Positions 57,989 to 64,000 of a stretch of DNA of 64,000 nt are shown in pieces (position 1 is the stretch's first letter; each line of letters starts with the position of its first letter). This stretch comes from Rhododendron vialii (lineage: Eukaryota > Streptophyta > Magnoliopsida > Ericales > Ericaceae). The position numbers were made by a program, and so were the translations under genes. The notes beneath the pieces were generated by a model. The model worked only from the letters and a program-made list of their open reading frames with translations. It was not told the origin of the DNA and ran no database searches. The DNA lies in assembly GCF_030253575.1 (NCBI RefSeq), contig NC_080557.1, positions 46,204,501-46,268,500 on the forward strand, read 5' to 3'.

Positions 57989-58650
57989 TATATACCCACG
58001 TTAAATTTTCACCCCATAAATGAACGTAAGACGTTAGCGAGAAAGACAAATTTACATATTTAGCGACTCCTCCAATCTACCACCTCTAACAACTTCGAAA
58101 GAAAAGGGTACTTGTTTTAGTAACCTGGGACGATTTTGGACAAGAGAGTACCCAATGATTTCTTGAATTGAAGCAATTGCTAGAAATTGAACATTGCAGC
58201 CGCGGGCTTTCTACACTGAGTCATACATTTTAGTGACTTGACAAACACAAAGAGAAGAATAAAGAACAGTTGAAAGTTGAATTGCATCACATTTCCCCTC
58301 AAAATTGCAATCAAAGTATGAAATGGTCATGTGCCCTCAATTGACTAGTTTTCAAAGGCAAAATGATCTATCGAATTATTTATCCACTTATTTCATTGTT
58401 TAAGAGTTAAGACATCAATTATGATAAAATCAAATTCAAGGCTTTGATCATAACCTTCTCAGACACTCAACTGCGGCTACCATTTAGTAACAACAGATTG
58501 AATATGCTATTGCAGATTTGGAAATCCCTAAAGTTGTGGGTAGGATTCTTGAAGTGTGTCCATTTAACGTCAGTCTTTTAGTAAATTTGGAGCCCTAATT
58601 TTTCGTGCAAAAATCCCTAATATTTATGAATTGAAATTGAAACCCTAGTT
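57989..58650. other. No gene recognised
   Basis: AT-rich spacer inside the 5.1-kb element. Confidence 0.45.
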
Positions 58651-58730
58651 CAATCGATACCAGCGTTCAAGATCGAAAGAGATACCTTCGTTGGCGTACG
58701 GCAGTGGCGGGCGGCGGCGGTGGTCTGCGG

Positions 58731-58868
58731 TGGTGGGCGGCGGCGGTGGTCTGCGATCTGGAGGCGAGGCATCTTCTTCGTTGGTGTTGTCGGCAGTGGT
58801 GGGCGGCGGCGGTGGTCTACGATCTGGAGGCGAGGCATCTTCTCCGTTGGTGTCGTCGGCAGTGGGTT
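58731..58868. repeat. 66-bp tandem repeat, GC-rich
   Basis: CGATCTGGAGGCGAGGCATC occurs in two units 66 bp apart, each with GGGCGGCGGCGGTGGTCT. Because 66 is a multiple of three, frames on both strands stay open; the minus-strand frame reads a 22-residue repeat (KMPRLQI..DHRRRPP). Confidence 0.88.
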
Positions 58869-59057
58869 GGGTGGGCTGTGGTGTCGTCCCCCTCTTCTTC
58901 TTCTTCTCTCTCTCTCTTTCTCTAGGTCGACTGGTTTAGGACGGGATTTTGGATTTTTGCCTTTTTTTTTTTTTTGAAAGGGACGCCCCAAAACGACGTC
59001 GTTTTGGGGCGTGTAGTGGATGGTGTTGTGAATCTTGTAGTGTACGTAGCATTCCCG

Positions 59058-59512
59058 TTCTAGAAAGCAGAAACCGACCATCAGCTTTTTCAACAAAGAA
59101 AGGGACAAAACAGCGAATAACTAGGGGGATGATTCGGATGAACCCCTGGCAAAAGCTACACCAGCCACATCTCCAGCCAACAGGGCTCGGTGTGAAGCGA
59201 AGTCCCATATCACACATCGCTTGGGTACCAGAGTAATATGAAATATACAAGCGTGAAATACAATTTTATCTTTGGTCAATATTAAGCTGAAAATGATACA
59301 TAATGATATTTGGCTTTATCTTTGGTCACTATGATAGCGAACTCCAATTTTATGTCCAAAAAATTGATTTTAAAAGCATATCCAACCCTGGCTTTAAATT
59401 TGAAGATGTCAAATATTTTTTCGAAAACTTACATGACGATTTGACATGTTGAATCGCAAAGTTGAAGAATTATTTGACGTCTACTCCATTACAATTTTAC
59501 GGGACCAGGGAT
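59058..59512. other. Intergenic, no gene recognised
   Basis: No coding frame supported. The motif TTTGACATGTTGAATCGCAA near 59440 recurs near 60320. Confidence 0.45.
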
Positions 59513-59656
59513 GCTGTAGTGCACCCCCGCACGTGTAGTGCGACTAATCTGGCCATCCTTTTCGGCAATGGACGGCTCGGATTTTCATCCGAACAATTAA
59601 TGAACAGCTAGGATTTATAGGAGTTCGGATTAAATCCAAGCCGTCCGCACCGAGAT
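59513..59656. mobile_element. Second, truncated copy of the 50329-50502 MITE family
   Basis: GCTGTAGTGCACCC, CAATGGACGGCTCGGATTTT and CTAGGATTTATAGGAGTT parallel the copy at 50.3 kb; the right terminus is missing (sequence diverges after GAGATGGATG). The shared flank AATTATTTGACGT..ACTCCATTACA at 59468 shows that the repeated unit is larger than the MITE. Confidence 0.6.
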
Positions 59657-62600
59657 GGATGTGTCTAACTAAGTATTGGAAGAGGATATGGAGGAGTGAA
59701 AATAGATTGTCAACTTTGCATTATTGGGGCGATCAAAATAAAACTTCGAATTATTGGGCGACAAAAATTTATGAAGGAAGTTAGATGTGTTTTCAAGTTG
59801 CAAAATACAGTAAGTTGGAAAAGTTCTTATATATATGGGGTGTTTGGTTAGCTTATTTTCATATTTTCATTATTACATTTTCACATTTTGATTGTTTGGT
59901 TCCTCATTTTGCAAATGTGTTTTAGAGAACGTAGACGAGAAAAAAAACTTCTCTAAGGAAATAGAAAAAGGATTAACAACACAAAGGTAGGAAAGAAAAA
60001 TGAGAACAAATTCAAGAAGCAGCAGAAGTTTTTTTCTTATCTCTGCCATTAACCATGTCTAAAAAAGCTCCAATTATGGTAAATGTGAAGCTCCAATCCT
60101 GAAGGGCACATCCAAACGTCCACGGGTTTAAAAATAAACTCTTCCGGACCAATGAAAGCACTTTTAAACCGCTATGATTGTGCCCCGCAGGATCCTCGAA
60201 TCCCTCCCTCTCTAACCAAATGTTGAATTCATAACTAGCACGTATTCAAAAAAGTTTACGCTATGTAAGTCTTGAAACTTATGGACACCTCCCATGTTTG
60301 GCTTAAAATTTGACACTTAATTGACATGTTGAATCGCAAAGTTTTGTCGTTTTTGAACTTTAGAGGATGAGTCCGAAATCCAATTTTGTGCAATACTCCA
60401 ATGATCTTTGTAATGGTCGTGGTAAAGTGACTAGTGGTGGTGTAGATGGTGAAGTGACGGTGGTGGATAGATGGTTTTAGGGCGATAGTTTTGGTAGTGG
60501 AGGAGTGGTAGCTAGTACTCCAATGATCTTTGTAATGGCCTGCTATCTCTGCCATCTCGATAAGACAAAGTTAATTATTTTTATGGTTGGATTCCACCTT
60601 TTTCTAGTATTTTGAAAATCCTCTTTATCGATATATAATATGTCTTTATCTAATTTGAAATGAGGGAAATGTGAAACTTTTACCGAAATATTTTGTTTTT
60701 CGACCAACCGAGGGTAAATGGTCATATCATTTTATGTACAAATAAATTAGGTTCGGAACTACTTTAGTTAGAAAGTAGATTCAACAAGCTTTTTAATGTT
60801 TCAAACCACACACAATTCGGAGTTTGGGAGTGTTCGAGACAAGCCTGCGAAATTTGACATATTGTGTACTTTTAATGCTCCTCAGGCGCAATTCTATGCG
60901 CCTCGTGCGCATCCTGTACAGCTCACAAATGGCCAACTTTTGCGGTCTTGCCACAGACATTCCCAATCTCCGATTTGGTCGTGGTTTGAATCATTGAAAA
61001 TTGTCTAGACTACTTTATAACCCAAGTAGTTTGGTTCCCAAAATTGTTTATACATCGAAAGATATGACAATTGTATCGATCCTTGACGCGTTGAAAAATA
61101 AATTACGTTGAAAATATACTCGCATCAAACTAATTTTAAACCGGATCGAAATCTATTTTATATCAATAAAGAAAGTATTCAAAGTACTATAAATTGGTGG
61201 AATAGAACCATAACAATATTATTATTAGATTCGTTCTATACCAATTCACAATTGAGCAGTCGATGATTTGAACATTCTAATCCTAGCACTTTGATGATAT
61301 TCGAGTTGAGTGTCAATGTCCCCGTGCCTCCCCGCGCTGTTCGATTGGCGAAGGCATCGGATGAAACGTGTTAGAGCGATGCCTGGAAATTGAAATGAAG
61401 AGCACAGGGACCATACGCAATGGTGAAAAACCAGGAATTTTACCCCTTTTTCGGCGAAAAACAACCACCGCGTAAGCCTCAAGTGACACCGGGATTACTT
61501 CTATTTATACGTTAGGGCGATTACCTGCAAACTTAAGCCTACAATGCTGTATTTGTTGCTCTGCGTTGAAACTACGTAGCGGGACGCATACGATTCAAAG
61601 GGACGTAGTGATAATTTGAAGAAAATTCCAAGAATTGCAATTGCAAAATCAATGAGTTTGTCTACCTATATGTGTAAAAAAAAGACAAACAAGCCGGCCT
61701 CAACGTGTTTAATTGCACTAAATTCAATTTCATCAACCAATTTACAACCAAGATTTGATGAGGTTGTGTGGTCTACATATTGCCTCAACGTGTTTAATGA
61801 GGTTGTTCAATGTTATGATACCACCAAGATTTGATCGTGATAGGTCGCAAGAGGCTGCTCTCAATGCACTCTGAAGTATGAAATTAGAGGTTTTGAATCA
61901 CATACCGCACCAGTAGGTGCACGCCGGATTTGCCTATAACCGGTATCCAACCCTTCTAATTTTGTTCCGGTTCAATTTCCGGTTGGTACATTAGGCAATT
62001 GCAAAAGAAGGCTCGAGCAAAATTGCATGCCTTCAAGTAAATTATGATAAGATGATTAGTATTAGCTAGGTAGTTGTCTTCAGACATCGATCCTCGTAGT
62101 TGATGAAGTATCATTGGTTAAAGTTGATAATCTTTTCTCCTCGAACGCAATTGCTCAGTTGGTGTGGTCGTGATGCGCCTTCCTCATCAGCGTATTTTCC
62201 AGTCCACCATCGCTACTCGCTAGTATGTGCTTTGTGAGGTTCTCCCAGAAAACCAAAACAAAAAACTGAAATTTACTTGGACACTCCTGAGACCGCTGTA
62301 TCTGTGTCATACAATCTGAGGACACGTTGCTTGGCTTGTCCATGAAATCTTAATATTTTCTTATGGTGGACCGGGGACACACATTGGACACAGTAGGTTG
62401 ATTTTTCTAAATTTTAAAAGTTTTTTCATGATGAAATAGTTATGATTTCAAAAGAACTGTGCCAAAAGTGTAATATAAAGTGTGTATATGTGCATACCTT
62501 ACACCTTCGGTCAGTAATGCATTCAATAGGAATCCTAATGTAAATATTTACTAGGTTTGCAGAACTCAAAGAGTGAGTCCCCTTCTTATAAGGGCGTCTG

Positions 62601-62718
62601 CATTTTATTTAAAATGCGGACGTCCCCTTTTCTCCCTTTTCCCCATCGAATAACAAACGGGAGAACAGTGTGGTTGAGGACCAATATAATTATTCAACCA
62701 AACCAGGGCCAGGAAAGT
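59657..62718. other. Intergenic, no gene recognised
   Basis: AT-rich, with a short direct repeat (ACTCCAATGATCTTTGTAAT at 60397 and 60517) and no convincing coding frame. Confidence 0.5.
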
Positions 62719-62986
62719 TCACAAATGTTTTAGAGGTAATCTTGTTTGCAAGTGCTGCCTCACACAGTTTCCAGCCGCTTGTAGCTTATCAGGATCTTCA
62801 CGAAACCGTTTCTCTAGCTCATGTGGATCAATGATTATCTTCCCAAATGACAGATTGTAAATATGAGGCGATCTGCTGCTCAGCTTTGCATCCAACAATT
62901 GTAATCAATTCAACCATCTTGAGGCATTTATGTGGTCGTTTAGGCCATCGCTCCTTCCTTTCTTCTCTTGTGGAGAAGCTCCGAAA
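62719..62986 (-). pseudogene. FBD/F-box protein terminal exon with one frameshift
   Basis: On the minus strand, after an acceptor CTCTTGCAG (62987-62990), one frame reads RSFSTREERKERWPKRPHKC then LKMVELITIVGCKAEQQIAS up to a stop. The next frame continues with KIIIDPHELEKRFREDPDKL and ends RLPLKHL at 62719. Laid end to end they follow the FBD domain pattern (LK.VE..G..G...E...YL...V..LEKIIIDP), but a net one-base loss near 62840-62846 breaks the frame. FBD domains form the C-terminus of many plant F-box/LRR proteins that select targets for SCF ubiquitin ligases. Upstream exons were not found within the window. A sequencing error could mimic the frameshift. Confidence 0.6.
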
Positions 62987-62990
62987 CTGC

Positions 62991-64000
62991 AAGAGGAAAA
63001 ATATGATCCAACTAAATTAAGATCCAACAGATCGATATGCGTGAGACAAGCACAACACCTTCGCGCAACCAGATTTGTAGTCATTACATATACTACTGGC
63101 ATGGGTGTGCACGATTGGCTATAAGTTTTGCAACTCAACGATTACTCAATACATTCACCTATGTACATCTACACATGAATCAGCTTTCTCCTATACACAG
63201 AGTCACATCTGCCAATTGAGATTTTAAAAGGTTTTCAAAATTCCTATTTAGATGAAGGTTTTCCTATTTCCTTTTTAGATGAGAGGACTGATGTCTCAGA
63301 TTCAGGTATGAGCATTGCAAGAGTCCAAGGCATAAAGACTCTTACTCAGAGATACCAAACTCCTGATAGCAATCTCTTACATTCTAAGAAGCAAAATCTC
63401 GAAAACAAACCAGTGCTTGCAAGAGCTCGTACAGTAATACACACAGAGTACTTGGCAATGGAGCAAGAACTAAATCCCCAGCAAAAACCAGTGCTCGCAT
63501 CAACTCGTAAAGTAATACACGCAAAGTAGTTGACAATCGCCTCAATTTGAACATGCAATGGAGCAAGAATTAAATTTCTTCTTGTCGCAGATTAATAGGT
63601 GTACAAAAGATCATCAATATATTAAGGTAAAATTCAAGTGAGACAATGAAATCCCATGTAAACAAAATAGCTTCCAAACTAGCAATGGAGTAGTGAGCAG
63701 TTTTTGTTTTTGCCAAGAACAATGAAAGCTATACAAAATCGAAATTAACGGACCTGTTACAAACTTAAAATTCTCCATATCGTCTTCGATTATGTATGAA
63801 TTCGTATTCGATTCAAATGATATTTAACAAGGTTTATTGTAGAAGCAAGCTCTTCAAAATGAACAACTTTGATCATAGAGAGAAACCGAAATGCACTCAC
63901 AATTTGACAAATTCTTGTTTTCAAACGACTTCTCAGGGTGAACTTGCGAAGTACCAACGTGTACGGACGACGTGGTTTTGAGATACCTCAGGTGTTCAAG
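62991..64000. other. No gene recognised; one imperfect repeat
   Basis: An imperfect direct repeat lies at about 63400-63570: AAACCAGTGCTTGCAAGAGC recurs as AAACCAGTGCTCGCATCAAC, and AATGGAGCAAGAACTAAAT recurs near 63557. Otherwise no coding or RNA feature is supported up to the window end. Confidence 0.45.

Larger units (their letters stand above)
53943..59057. mobile_element. 5.1-kb element with ~90-bp inverted ends and FAR1-like coding remnants
   Basis: The left end CGGGAATGCTAGGTACACTA... (53943-54035) is repeated inverted at about 58965-59057. Each end holds the 24-base palindrome built on CCCCAAAACGACGTCGTTTT (53991-54014 and 58986-59009), followed by an A-run, then purine-rich and CCACC-rich sequence. 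Inside are exons that read like the C-terminal tail of a FAR1-related/MULE-derived protein. Superfamily is uncertain: the ends contain CACTACAAG as in CACTA elements, while the coding part suggests Mutator ancestry. No clean target duplication was found. Two inverted copies of one MITE flanking a gene remnant is the alternative. Confidence 0.6.

Noticed and set aside
58650-59108. 152-codon proline- and arginine-rich minus-strand protein
   Set aside because: Open because of a 66-bp tandem repeat and simple sequence; it also runs through the inverted end of the 5.1-kb element.

Overview
This window is nuclear DNA from a flowering plant, most likely a eudicot. It has split genes with GT-AG introns, plant-specific gene families (DOXC-type 2-oxoglutarate dioxygenases, an LHW-type bHLH factor, FAR1-like and FBD F-box fragments), long AT-rich spacers, many dinucleotide repeats, and a dense load of mobile elements. 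Family and species cannot be fixed from sequence alone. All calls come from reading the sequence; no search was run.

Layout: (1) 1-2808: the last four exons of a YIF1 (HRF1 family) ER-Golgi membrane protein gene, with a GGGGACAC-rich element in an intron. (2) 4.2-7.9 kb: a Stowaway-like MITE; a Ty1/copia deletion derivative (LTR, PBS, RT-RNaseH, PPT, LTR); and three related 378-bp MITEs, one inside the right LTR, in a tandem duplication. (3) 8.0-30.8 kb: three tandem, same-strand DOXC dioxygenase genes (8042-10389, 23064-26159, 28114-30787), each with four exons and an open frame of 335-337 codons. Genes 1 and 2 and their flanks are a segmental duplication. The unit 1 copy carries a 4.18-kb solo LTR (with a nested hAT-like element) that unit 2 lacks. 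Unit 1 also ends in an orphan promoter matching that of gene 3, so a fourth gene was probably lost. Between the units lie LTR debris, a rearranged plastid trnL(UAA) fragment and a Mutator-like element that may carry captured sequence. (4) 31-38 kb: no gene; MITEs, a TRIM-type miniature retrotransposon and short duplications. (5) 38.0-45.2 kb: an intact 11-exon LHW-like bHLH gene (663 aa) with several upstream ORFs. (6) 46.4-48.8 kb, minus strand: an ACC-oxidase-homolog-type dioxygenase gene, intact in frame (367 aa) except that its first intron starts with AT instead of GT. (7) 49-64 kb: repeat-rich, with long hairpins, MITEs in (TA)n tracts, a 5.1-kb element with 90-bp inverted ends and FAR1-like coding remnants, a second TRIM, and a frameshifted FBD/F-box terminal exon.

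How the genes relate: the three DOXC genes look like a local family expansion of a specialised-metabolism type enzyme, sharing all metal ligands and one unusual R-T-T motif in place of R-x-S. The ACC-oxidase-like gene belongs to the same superfamily but a different clade and is not part of that tandem array. YIF1 (membrane traffic) and the LHW-like factor (vascular or root transcription control in its family) are unrelated single genes. No operon, CRISPR array or bacterial-type system is present.
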